Positions 17,155 through 23,903 of a stretch of DNA of 33,731 nt are shown here, one piece after another. The position numbers and the translations under genes are program-made. Within the stretch, counting starts at the first letter, position 1, and each line of letters opens with the position of its first letter. The stretch spans positions 1-33,731 of the IMG/VR virus record IMGVR_UViG_3300030616_000061; one strand, written 5' to 3'. The notes under the pieces are model-generated. The model did no database searches. It was given only the letters and a program-made list of their open reading frames with translations, and was not told the origin of the DNA. The stretch comes from a virus.

Positions 17155-17530
17155 GGCTGCCTCCACTACCCCCGTTGGCTTTTAAGACTTCCCGGACGAC
17201 GGAGCCTACTACCTCGGGGATCTTCTGGGTAATATCGAACTTGCCGTCCATGCGATTAAGAAGAGCGGTAACGCCATCGATCTGGCGGCGGGTGTAACCT
17301 TCGGAGCGGACCCAATCCTCCTTTGAGACGTTGTTGCGATCGCAGTCAACTTTGCAGGTGGAAATTTTTTCGTTTATCTTCTTAAAGTCTTCATCATGCC
17401 GATCGATGCGGGAAGAAAACTCGCAGAGGTTTTTCTTGATAGTTTGAAGATTGAAGACAATTAAAGCGCCGACCAGGGCGGCAAAGGCGCTGACAATGAC
17501 AGCAACAATGTTCCAGGGTAGCGAGTTCAT
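17138..17530 (-). CDS. Membrane protein with coiled coil, DUF2730-like slot
   Basis: The protein has 130 residues. Residues 6-27 form one membrane helix (WNIVAVIVSAFAALVGALIVF), followed by a long charged helix (residues 28-60) and a middle with Cys residues (TCKVDCDRN). In Mu-like phages a protein of this layout (DUF2730, gp25-like) sits directly before the small packaging proteins. It could act in lysis as an anchor or holin-like protein. No clear family motif is visible. Confidence 0.7.
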   Translation of the reverse strand: MNSLPWNIVAVIVSAFAALVGALIVFNLQTIKKNLCEFSSRIDRHDEDFKKINEKISTCKVDCDRNNVSKEDWVRSEGYTRRQIDGVTALLNRMDGKFDITQKIPEVVGSVVREVLKANGGSGGSHDRTN

Positions 17531-17565
17531 AATATCGGGTCTTCCTAGGACTAGCAGGTTTAGGG

Positions 17566-17603
17566 TTCAACCGCAGATTCACGCAAATTAGCGCAGATTT
17601 TTG
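17566..17603. repeat. Intergenic 'CCGCAGATTCACGCAAATTAGCGCAG' element
   Basis: A low-complexity motif with GCAGATT and GCGCAGATT units lies in the gap between the lipoprotein and membrane coiled-coil genes. It is of the ACCGCAGATT type, distinct in sequence from the CACAGAG type but like it in length and position. Confidence 0.45.
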
Positions 17604-17604
17604 T

Positions 17605-18192
17605 TTAACTCTTGAGCTGGGTCACCAGGGTTTCGGTAGCGGGAGACTGCTTGTCGGACTGGGCAGTATAAAAGGCTTTCACCACAGTTGGGTCGGCTGA
17701 TTTCTTGAAAAGTTCGTTGCCGGCGATAATTTCCGAAAGAGCCTGGTTTTTTTCGCGGGCGAGTTTTATCCAGTCGGTAAGCTTCTTGCCGGCCACGCCA
17801 ACGCCGCCGGCGCCAAAGAGGATCGCCAGTTCGGCCGCCAGAGAAAGCCCGGCGTCAATCGGCTCGGCGATATCGGCGATATCGGGCCGCTTGGTAGAGT
17901 CGGCCTGGGCGGCCTCTAAAACCTGGGGGTAGTCGGTGATTTCAGGCTCGGCGGGCATGCCGGTATAGGCCAGGGCGGTGGCGGCACCTTCCAAGACCTG
18001 GACGGCGGCGGGTGAGGCGGGCTCAGCGCCCTTTTCGGCGATCACAGCGGCGTTCTGGTAAGTATTAAAGGCGATCTGCCGCTGGGACTCGGACGGGGCA
18101 AAGCGCAGAGAAGAGCAGCCGGTCAGGCCAGCGAAAGCGCAGAGAACAAGGGGTAACAACAGACACGGTAAGAGGTTACGGTGGGTAGGCAT
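17605..18192 (-). CDS. Lipoprotein of the lysis-side region
   Basis: The protein has 195 residues. The ATG at 18192 has AAGGAG upstream; the longer reading from 18300 has no site. The N-terminus is a lipoprotein signal: RNLLPCLLLPLVLCAFAGLTGC with LTGC as lipobox, so the protein is acylated at Cys and placed in the membrane. A second hydrophobic stretch lies near residues 125-145 (LAAELAILFGAGGVGVAG), followed by a charged helix and a TxTLVTQLK end. Its place upstream of the Mu-type packaging genes is where lysis genes lie in Mu. It may be part of a spanin or holin system, but this is not proved. Confidence 0.75.
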   Translation of the reverse strand: MPTHRNLLPCLLLPLVLCAFAGLTGCSSLRFAPSESQRQIAFNTYQNAAVIAEKGAEPASPAAVQVLEGAATALAYTGMPAEPEITDYPQVLEAAQADSTKRPDIADIAEPIDAGLSLAAELAILFGAGGVGVAGKKLTDWIKLAREKNQALSEIIAGNELFKKSADPTVVKAFYTAQSDKQSPATETLVTQLKS

Positions 18193-18226
18193 AGCGGACT
18201 CCTTTCCAAATATTAGACCATCCTGG

Positions 18227-18249
18227 GCGGGCGCAAACAAAACGCCCGC
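18227..18249 (-). other. Hairpin in the leader of the lipoprotein gene
   Basis: A seven-base-pair perfect GC stem (CGCCCGC pairing with GCGGGCG) with a nine-base loop lies about 35 bases before the lipoprotein start. It may be a weak terminator or a translational control element. No U tract follows. Confidence 0.35.
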
Positions 18250-18371
18250 GCGATTGCACCGAAACAACCGGCGAGCTTTCACTCGTCCAAGGGCGGCCAA
18301 GTTAAGGGAGCCGCTTTATATTGCAGATATTTCGTATCTCGGAAAAAAAGGATTCAATAGTTTAGTTATTA

Positions 18372-18755
18372 TTATTTTTTTTTGAGGCGGAAATCGATCC
18401 AGCCTAAAACGTCGATGATGCGGCCCAGGGCGAAAATCGAAATGCCTGCCACAACGCTAATTAGCGATACAAGTGCAGATTTGCTAGCAATGCCACAAAA
18501 AATACCAGACAAGATGAATATAATTCCCCAGATTTTGTAACCAAGACCATCAATGTTGGGCTTGGACGGTAATGGGCGCGGAGTGTCAGGCAAGACGGAA
18601 GAAACAGGAGGGACTTTTGAGGTATCAGTAATAAGACTACTTTTATTGGGCACCTGTTCATGGAGACTACATTTGGGGCATTTAAGGACCTGGCCGATCA
18701 GAGATTCGGGGGCTTCCAAGACTTCGCCGCATTTGGAGCAATTAAAGCTAATCAT
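18372..18755 (-). CDS. Zinc-ribbon protein with two membrane helices
   Basis: The protein has 127 residues; AGAGGTGA precedes the ATG at 18755 (an upstream start at 18776 has no site). Residues 4-30 are a zinc ribbon with two CxxC pairs (CSKCGEV and CPKC) around an LEAPESLIGQ loop, a form frequent in PVC-group proteins. A Pro/Ser/Thr-rich linker follows, then two hydrophobic segments (IWGIIFILSGIFCGIA and LVSLISVVAGISIFALGRII). It is the first gene of the leftward arm and faces the control region. It may be a cargo gene; a role in superinfection exclusion is a guess. Confidence 0.7.
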   Translation of the reverse strand: MISFNCSKCGEVLEAPESLIGQVLKCPKCSLHEQVPNKSSLITDTSKVPPVSSVLPDTPRPLPSKPNIDGLGYKIWGIIFILSGIFCGIASKSALVSLISVVAGISIFALGRIIDVLGWIDFRLKKK

Positions 18756-18806
18756 AGTAAAAATCACCTCTAACATTTTTCAACAGAAAAAAACACAAAA
18801 TAATGT

Positions 18807-18834
18807 TTGCTAAATTGCTGGATGGTGTTATACT
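18807..18834 (+). promoter_or_regulatory. Candidate sigma-70 type promoter for the gene at 18954
   Basis: TTGCTA (18807-18812) and TATACT (18829-18834) are separated by 16 bases and read toward the gene at 18954. The roughly 110-base leader that follows contains a CCCAAA...TTTGGG hairpin (18908-18929) just before the ribosome binding site, which could act as an attenuator. Confidence 0.45.
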
Positions 18835-18953
18835 AAACTTATTCTAACTGGTCGGAACCGAGCTCCGGCAGCGGGCCGACTCAAACCACGGACCAGCAGC
18901 ATACATCCCAAATAACTATCTTGTTTGGGGTTATTGTCTTTTGGAGGTGGGCC

Positions 18954-19187
18954 ATGGATGCCACCATTGCAACTGAGCAAAAGCAACTGTTCAATCCGCT
19001 TATTAACGGAGTATTTTCGGTCGATTCAAAATTAACCCCAGGAATAATACCGCAAGAGTGGGCCTGGCTCGCTCATCATTTGGGACAATTAAAGCTGGAA
19101 CAATTTGCAGAGGCAAAACGAGTCCTGGCAGAAATATTATTACCAGAACCTGTTGACCCTGTGGAATTGGAGTGCTTCATTTCTTAG
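18954..19187 (+). CDS. Small protein of the control region
   Basis: A 77-residue soluble protein. The ATG at 18954 has GGAGGTG at a good distance, better than any upstream start. The sequence (helix-rich, with PQEWAWLAHHLGQLKLEQFAEAKR) has no recognised motif and no membrane segment. Its last bases overlap by 11 with the 3' end of the convergent ribbon-helix-helix gene. Its place next to the switch region suggests a role in early regulation or a cargo gene, but nothing in the sequence decides this. Confidence 0.6.
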   Translation: MDATIATEQKQLFNPLINGVFSVDSKLTPGIIPQEWAWLAHHLGQLKLEQFAEAKRVLAEILLPEPVDPVELECFIS

Positions 19188-19386
19188 GCTTTTTTTTGAC
19201 GGCTAGCTCGCGGCGAAAATCAGCCAAAGCCCGGTAAGCTGCCCACTGATCGTCAGCGGGGGCTTGGCAATAACTCAATAAAGCCGATGCCACTATGGCT
19301 TTATTGGGCCAGCGGTTCTGCTCTGCTATCGCCTCAACCATCTCCCAAATCTCTTGGTCTACGTGAATACTAGTTTTTTTCTCCAT
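19177..19386 (-). CDS. Ribbon-helix-helix regulator, leftward (repressor candidate)
   Basis: The protein has 69 residues. The ATG at 19386 (MEKKTSIHVD) is chosen because a longer reading crosses the operator region. The fold is RHH: a beta strand KTSIHVDQEI, helix 1 IWEMVEAIAEQN, a turn with NRWPNKA, and helix 2 IVASALLSYCQ, then a basic tail (VKKKPKK). RHH proteins bind palindromic DNA as dimers through the N-terminal strand. It is divergent from the RHH gene at 19519, with an operator between them, much like the cI/cro or Mu c/ner pair. It is the best candidate for the lysogenic repressor, though no known phage repressor family is matched. Confidence 0.65.
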   Translation of the reverse strand: MEKKTSIHVDQEIWEMVEAIAEQNRWPNKAIVASALLSYCQAPADDQWAAYRALADFRRELAVKKKPKK

Positions 19387-19421
19387 TTCTTTATCTTTAT
19401 AACTCTTTAACGAATAAGCAA

Positions 19422-19494
19422 TTGGTAAAAAAACCAAAAATAATGGTAAAAATGTTATCGTATCGGTTGACATTACCGATATTTGTGGTATTAT
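19422..19494 (+). promoter_or_regulatory. Promoter with overlapping palindromic operator for the rightward RHH gene
   Basis: TTGACA (19467-19472) and TATTAT (19489-19494) with a 16-base spacer form a promoter reading to the right. The -35 box is inside a perfect inverted repeat ATCGGT-(7)-ACCGAT at 19462-19480. To its left lie an inverted repeat TTGGT-(6)-ACCAA at 19422-19437 and a second GGTAAAAA copy at 19445. Such a set fits binding by a small dimeric RHH protein. The divergent genes are 132 bases apart. Confidence 0.6.
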
Positions 19495-19518
19495 TACTAC
19501 ATATTTAGGTATTTTATA

Positions 19519-19695
19519 ATGACTGTAACCAAAACCGTAAGCTTTCCAGAAGACCTGTTTCAAGCATTAACAAAAATAGTTAAGGAACAACCGGGGACCA
19601 AGTTCAGCACGCTGGTCTCTGATCTTACGCGAACAAGCTTAGAGGCAATCGACAACAAAAAACAACCGGAACAGCCGGCGAGTAAAACCGGCTGA
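19519..19695 (+). CDS. Ribbon-helix-helix regulator, rightward (Cro/Ner-like role)
   Basis: The protein has 58 residues. The ATG at 19519 follows TTTAGGT and lies some 20 bases after the promoter; the longer reading from 19483 would start inside the promoter and is rejected. It shows KTVSFPEDLFQALTK and FSTLVSDLTRTSLEAI, the strand and helices of an Arc/CopG-like protein. The C-terminus is Gln/Pro/Lys rich. It is the first gene of the rightward transcript that includes the structured leader and the sigma factor gene, so it likely represses the early promoter once enough protein is made. Confidence 0.65.
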   Translation: MTVTKTVSFPEDLFQALTKIVKEQPGTKFSTLVSDLTRTSLEAIDNKKQPEQPASKTG

Positions 19696-20145
19696 TAGAT
19701 TTGACCCGGCGGAGTATTAAGGGCTCCGCCGGGATAGTAAATAAACCGGCTGTAAGCCGGATATCAATACTGTTAAGCCCGTCCGTGGGCGATGGATAGG
19801 TGCGAGTATATTATGCGGGCAACAAATTGGCTAGAGAATTGGGCAAGGAAATTTATCGTCATTAACCGCGACGACACACACGCATTTGGTTTTCCGTCTG
19901 ATGGAGGAACGGCCGCCGCCTTGGCACACGGGCGGCGGCCGTGTCCGTATAAAAAATCCTTAACTACAGCAGGCCCAGCGCAAAGTCATGCCTACCCCTG
20001 CATGCAAAATATCCAGGGCCTGCGGGCAATAATCTTCTCATTTTTTATCTTCCTTATGCGGTGGCTCGACAGCCGGCAGTGTCCCCAACTGCCGGCTGCC
20101 TGGAGCCCAGGCAGTTCGACGCTACTCACTATAGGCAGGGAGGCT
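19696..20145 (+). ncRNA. Hairpin-rich non-coding leader of the sigma factor gene
   Basis: This 450-base stretch carries at least five perfect hairpins: 19705-19733 (10-bp stem, 9-base loop), 19746-19760 (6 bp, 3-base loop), 19909-19942 (12-bp GC stem, 10-base loop), 20071-20097 (10 bp, 7-base loop GTCCCCA) and 20096-20114 (8 bp, 3-base loop). An open frame runs through but has no coding character, and the GGGAGG at 20138-20143 marks the sigma gene start. None of the stems is followed by a U run. It may be a structured RNA, a regulator of sigma synthesis, or contain origin or recombination sites; none of these was recognised. Confidence 0.4.
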
Positions 20146-20982
20146 ATGAAAAAATCGGTCACAGAGAAAAAAGAGAACGAAAAGTTTCGCAACAATATAT
20201 GGAGCCGCTACAAACACAGGCCGACGGCCGAACTGAAACAGTTAATCACCGACGAGTATCTGCACCTGGTGGACTATTGGGCAAACCGGATGGCAGCGGC
20301 TACGCCGGGGGCGGTGGAGGCAGATGATCTTTATCAGGATGGGGTAATAGGGCTGATGGGGGCGATAGAGAGCTATGAGCCGGAGAAGGGGATTAAGTTT
20401 GAGACCTACGGAGGCTACCGGATACGAGGGAGCATGATAGACGGTCTGCGGAACCGCGACTGGGTGCCGAGACTTACCCGGCAAAAGAATAAACAGCTAA
20501 TCGAAGAGATCGAAACGATACAAGGAAAGCTGGGCTATGAGCCGGACGAGGAAGAGATAAGAAAGCGGCTGAAGATCAGCCGCTCTCAGATGGACAAGAG
20601 ACTTAGAGAAGGACGGCTGAGAAAAAAGAAGAGCCTGCAAGATACAATCTTTGATGCAGATACCGGCAGGCCACTTGAGCGGGGATCTGTCCTGGAATAC
20701 CAACGGGGGCCCAGGCCTGGGGGGCGGCTGGAAGGTACGGACGAGATGGAACGGTTGACCAAGGGGCTTAAATTGGAAGAAAAGCTGATACTGGTATTAT
20801 ATTACCGCGAGGGACTGACTATGATCGAGATCGGCCGGGCGATAGGGGTGACAGAGTCGCGGATATCGCAGATGCACACGCTATTGCTAAAAAGATTACG
20901 AGCAGGGTTAAAAACAAATACGAAATATCTTTCCCCTCTCTTAAACCGGAACGGGCGCGGAGCCAGTAAGAACAGGCGGTAA
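20146..20982 (+). CDS. Phage sigma factor, FliA/WhiG type
   Basis: The protein has 278 residues; the ATG at 20146 has AGGGAGG upstream (an earlier start at 19792 lies in the leader). Region 2 is clear: DDLYQDGVIGLMGAIESYEP, then FETYGGYRIRGSMIDGLRNRDW (residues 85-106), the signature of FliA/SigD/WhiG factors. Region 3 follows (residues about 115-190) and region 4 at about 215-268 has EEKLILVLYYREGLTMIEIGRAIGVTESRISQMH, an HTH for the -35 box. It would direct host RNA polymerase to a distinct promoter class. It lies early in the rightward operon after the structured leader, and may turn on the leftward late genes. No FliA-like box was found by eye. Confidence 0.9.
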   Translation: MKKSVTEKKENEKFRNNIWSRYKHRPTAELKQLITDEYLHLVDYWANRMAAATPGAVEADDLYQDGVIGLMGAIESYEPEKGIKFETYGGYRIRGSMIDGLRNRDWVPRLTRQKNKQLIEEIETIQGKLGYEPDEEEIRKRLKISRSQMDKRLREGRLRKKKSLQDTIFDADTGRPLERGSVLEYQRGPRPGGRLEGTDEMERLTKGLKLEEKLILVLYYREGLTMIEIGRAIGVTESRISQMHTLLLKRLRAGLKTNTKYLSPLLNRNGRGASKNRR

Positions 20983-21029
20983 GACGGGTTCGTTTCCGGT
21001 TTACTTATAGAAAGATTAAACAAAGGGCA

Positions 21030-21048
21030 TTGACCACGGATGACACGG
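21030..21048. repeat. Short 'TTGACCACGGATGACACGG' element
   Basis: The 77-base gap after the sigma gene holds a motif of the CCACGGATNNCACGGA kind, resembling the CACAGAG elements of the minus arm. It overlaps the nominal upstream start codon of the next gene, which argues for a start further in. Confidence 0.3.
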
Positions 21049-21059
21049 AAGTAAAGGCA

Positions 21060-21566
21060 ATGGACAGCCGAGAAGATAACAATATGAGTGATGATCATCT
21101 ATTGATGAGTGAGCTGTTGGAGGCTCACGGGATTACGGTTAAGCAGTTGGCGTTGGGCAGCGGGTACGCGGCGTCGCATATATACCGGTTCCTGGCGGGA
21201 CACGCCACGATCCCGATGATTATCTGGCGGGTGCTATGGGAGAAGACATCCGATCAGCGGATCATAAGGCTCATTACCGGCGAGACAACAGTAGAGGTGA
21301 TACCACTACTTGAACAGGTACCGAAGCTGGATAAGGCCACGATCAGGCATCTACATAATGAACGGCGTAAACAAATCGAATGCGAAGGGCTGGTGCTGGA
21401 TATCCTGGCCGATGGCGTGATCGACGGCCATGACCGCAAAAGAATCGCCGAATACCGCAGGGCGTTTCCGGAACTGATCCAATCACTCTATCAAACTTAC
21501 CAGGCGATCAATGATGCCTATGATGTGGCAATGAAAGGAAAATTATGTCGACAAGCCAAGAAGTGA
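21060..21566 (+). CDS. HTH protein of the early operon
   Basis: The protein has 168 residues. The ATG at 21060 has AAAGG five bases before it; the next ATG at 21084 is the alternative, and the earlier one at 21030 lies in an intergenic element. Residues about 18-58 form a lambda-type HTH (LLEAHGITVKQLALGSGY, then ASHIYRFLAGHATIP), followed by charged helices rich in Arg, Glu and Leu. The layout (HTH then helical dimerisation part) resembles phage CII/CP76-like regulators. It overlaps the next gene by 22 bases. It probably regulates early or late genes; its target is unknown. Confidence 0.6.
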   Translation: MDSREDNNMSDDHLLMSELLEAHGITVKQLALGSGYAASHIYRFLAGHATIPMIIWRVLWEKTSDQRIIRLITGETTVEVIPLLEQVPKLDKATIRHLHNERRKQIECEGLVLDILADGVIDGHDRKRIAEYRRAFPELIQSLYQTYQAINDAYDVAMKGKLCRQAKK

Positions 21567-21979
21567 TAAACGGTCTGCAGGGAATTGTCTGCCCGGCGTG
21601 CTATCACAAGACACATGAAGCCTCCCTGGCAGAGGATACAGATGATTATGGCAGGGAGAGACGGCTGTATTTTGGCTGGTGCAGCGGGTGTCACAAATGT
21701 TTTGAGGTTATGCAATATAACAAAGACGGTAAGTGGGTGATACACAAGTTCCGCTGGCTGGTTGAGGTAGGTAAGCTGTATAGGGATATGGATTTTCAAT
21801 GGCAGATAGTAAGCGAGCCGCCGCAGGTGGCGCCGGTGGCAACGGGGCCGGGCGGAGATTACCGCAAGGGGTACGATATCAAGACGTCTGGTTTTGTTGA
21901 GAAGGTATATAAAATCCTGACCGAATCCAGAGAGGCGATCGGCAGGCTCTTGCAAGATGTACGGGAACGTCATGAGTAA
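21545..21979 (+). CDS. Small zinc-binding protein
   Basis: The protein has 144 residues; AAAGGA precedes the ATG, which lies in the last codons of the upstream gene. CPAC at residues 16-19 and CSGCHKC at 46-52 give one zinc site, with an aromatic stretch near 42-45 (YFGW). The C-terminal half is helical. It directly precedes the transposase gene, whose start lies in its last codons. The family is not recognised; single zinc ribbons at this place may act as adapters or DNA-binding proteins. Confidence 0.6.
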   Translation: MSTSQEVINGLQGIVCPACYHKTHEASLAEDTDDYGRERRLYFGWCSGCHKCFEVMQYNKDGKWVIHKFRWLVEVGKLYRDMDFQWQIVSEPPQVAPVATGPGGDYRKGYDIKTSGFVEKVYKILTESREAIGRLLQDVRERHE

Positions 21980-23903
21980 AATTTGTTGGCTATCAAGTAG
22001 AGATTACGCCCGAGAGACGCAGATCAGTGTAAGGGAGGCACAATATCGCTGCAAGCACGGGGAAGTTGAATGCCGTAGGAGAAACGGACAGTGGGAGATT
22101 AAGTATTACGGCGAGGTGCAAACGCCAAGCAATATTGATCCCTTGCAAAATGTCTCGCAGAAGAAAAGACAGCTCGCGTTAGAGCGGCTGGGACTGGTGC
22201 GTGAATATGAAAAACACCTGGCCCGCATTAAGGGGCAGTGGGAGAAAGAAGGCAGAAAAGATCATACCAGCTATGCCCTGGCAGATTTTGCCCGGATACA
22301 AGGGATTGGGGTACGGACGCTGCAACGCTGGATCAGAAACTTCCGGGAGGATGGAATAGACGGTCTGATCGACAGGCGGGGTGAGATAAACCAACAGGCA
22401 CAGATAACAGAGGAGGCGTGGGAGTTTTTTTGCAACTTCTACTTGGACAAGAAGCAGCCCAGCGCGAAGCTGGGTTGGCAGATGATCCGCTATCAGAGCC
22501 AAAGCGAAAACAGGGGTTGGCGGATACCATCTTTGAGGAATATGTACCGACTGATTGACGAGCGGATCCCGCAAGGTGTATTAATCATGCACCGCGAGGG
22601 GATAGCGGCCTGGGAGGCCAAGTGCGCCCCGTATATAAAGAATGATCCGGAAAGTGTGGAGCCGGGGGCGATATGGATTGGCGATCATCATCAGTGTAAC
22701 TGTTGGGTGAGATACCGGAATCGCTGGGTCAGGCCCTGGATTACCACCTGGCAGGATTGGCGCAGCCGGCTGCAGGTAGGTTGGCATATATCAGCGGGGC
22801 CGAACCAAACCACGATCATGCGGGCCATGAAAAGAGGGCTGGATAGATACGGCCCGCCGGAGATGGCAAAAATAGATAACGGCCGGGATTACGACTCAGA
22901 GATGTGGACCGGGACCACCAAACAGAAACGCCGGGCCATCAAGAAGGGTGAGCTTGACGAGATAATGATTGCCGGGCTCTATGCGCTGATGGATATCAAT
23001 GTGTCGTTCGCGATACCCTACCACCCGCAATCAAAACCGGTGGAGCGATTCTTTGACACGTTGGATCGGCAGTATTGTAAAACACTGGATAGCTACTGCG
23101 GCAAAGATGCTGCGCGGAAGCCGGCGGAAGTTGAGACGATGCTTAAGAGCAAGACCGCCCTGGAAGAGGCGATGAGCCTGGAAGAGTATGCTGAAAGATG
23201 CACAGAATATATCGAGACGGTATATAATTTATCAGCGCATAAGGGGGCGGGGATGGAGGGCCGGTCGCCGGCGGACGTGATGAACGAGCGGAGCAGTAGA
23301 CGGGTGCTGCGGGAAGGGGTGTTGGATCTGTTGCTGCGGGTGTGGAGCGGGGAATTAAAGATCGGTAAAAACGGGGTAAATTTCAAAAAGCTATGGTACG
23401 GGCAATATAACGAAGAGCTGCTGCTTAGGTTCGGAAAAACAGTCAGGGCGGCTTATGATCCGGACGATATGTCCAGGCTCTGGATATATGATGCCAAGAC
23501 ATTAAGGCTCATAACGATTGCTGAGCAGAACCGGCTGGTGGCCTATAAGGATAAACTGGCGGAAGAACACCTGCGCGAAGGGATGAAGGCTAAGGGCCGG
23601 GCGAAACGGATCGCCAAGGAATATGTGGACGCGGCGATGGTAGCGCAGATGGATTTGACGGAGTTGGCCCTAAGAGCGCAGCAGGCGGATGCCAGGCCCA
23701 AGCCTGAGCCGGAGAGGCTGGTGAGTATGCGGCCGGTGGCTACGGTAATGGATGACCAAGTAAAAGAACATGAGCGTCAGGAGTCGCAGGTTATCCTGCG
23801 TAAGGCGGTGGGGGCGGAAGTGACACAAGAGTTACAATTTGACCTGGGGATATTGAACGAACGCAAACGACAGCGGGCGTATAACAGGTATAACGATGAC
23901 TAA
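21972..23903 (+). CDS. MuA-type DDE transposase
   Basis: The protein has 643 residues (MuA has 663). An N-terminal wHTH (WLSSRDYARETQIS) is followed by an HTH near residues 100-136 (YALADFARIQGIGVRTLQRW). The catalytic triad is clear: Asp238 in IWIGDHH, Asp302 in KIDNGRDY and Glu358 in KPVERFFD, with 63 and 55 residues between. MuA has 66 and 55 between its D269, D336 and E392. The C-terminal part (residues 440-640) holds a beta-barrel-like core then a basic helix, as in MuA, and ends in a helical tail that could contact MuB. The start at 21972 overlaps the previous gene; 21957 is an alternative. It joins phage ends to target DNA. Confidence 0.95.
   Translation: MSKICWLSSRDYARETQISVREAQYRCKHGEVECRRRNGQWEIKYYGEVQTPSNIDPLQNVSQKKRQLALERLGLVREYEKHLARIKGQWEKEGRKDHTSYALADFARIQGIGVRTLQRWIRNFREDGIDGLIDRRGEINQQAQITEEAWEFFCNFYLDKKQPSAKLGWQMIRYQSQSENRGWRIPSLRNMYRLIDERIPQGVLIMHREGIAAWEAKCAPYIKNDPESVEPGAIWIGDHHQCNCWVRYRNRWVRPWITTWQDWRSRLQVGWHISAGPNQTTIMRAMKRGLDRYGPPEMAKIDNGRDYDSEMWTGTTKQKRRAIKKGELDEIMIAGLYALMDINVSFAIPYHPQSKPVERFFDTLDRQYCKTLDSYCGKDAARKPAEVETMLKSKTALEEAMSLEEYAERCTEYIETVYNLSAHKGAGMEGRSPADVMNERSSRRVLREGVLDLLLRVWSGELKIGKNGVNFKKLWYGQYNEELLLRFGKTVRAAYDPDDMSRLWIYDAKTLRLITIAEQNRLVAYKDKLAEEHLREGMKAKGRAKRIAKEYVDAAMVAQMDLTELALRAQQADARPKPEPERLVSMRPVATVMDDQVKEHERQESQVILRKAVGAEVTQELQFDLGILNERKRQRAYNRYNDD

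Noticed and set aside
17531-17604. FliA-like promoter on the minus strand (TAAACC with CCGATATT)
   Set aside because: The spacing is longer than in the FliA form and the -10-like part runs into the start codon.
19387-19563. N-terminal extension of the leftward RHH protein
   Set aside because: It would cover the divergent promoter and operator; the start at 19386 gives a standard RHH length.
20124-20135. Twelve bases identical to the core of the T7 RNA polymerase promoter (ACTCACTATAGG) just before the sigma gene
   Set aside because: The upstream AT-rich part of the T7 site (TAATAC) is absent and no single-subunit RNA polymerase gene is present; a chance match is likely.
19792-20145. Possible long N-terminal extension of the sigma factor
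   Set aside because: The stretch holds perfect hairpins and lacks coding character; AGGGAGG marks the start at 20146.
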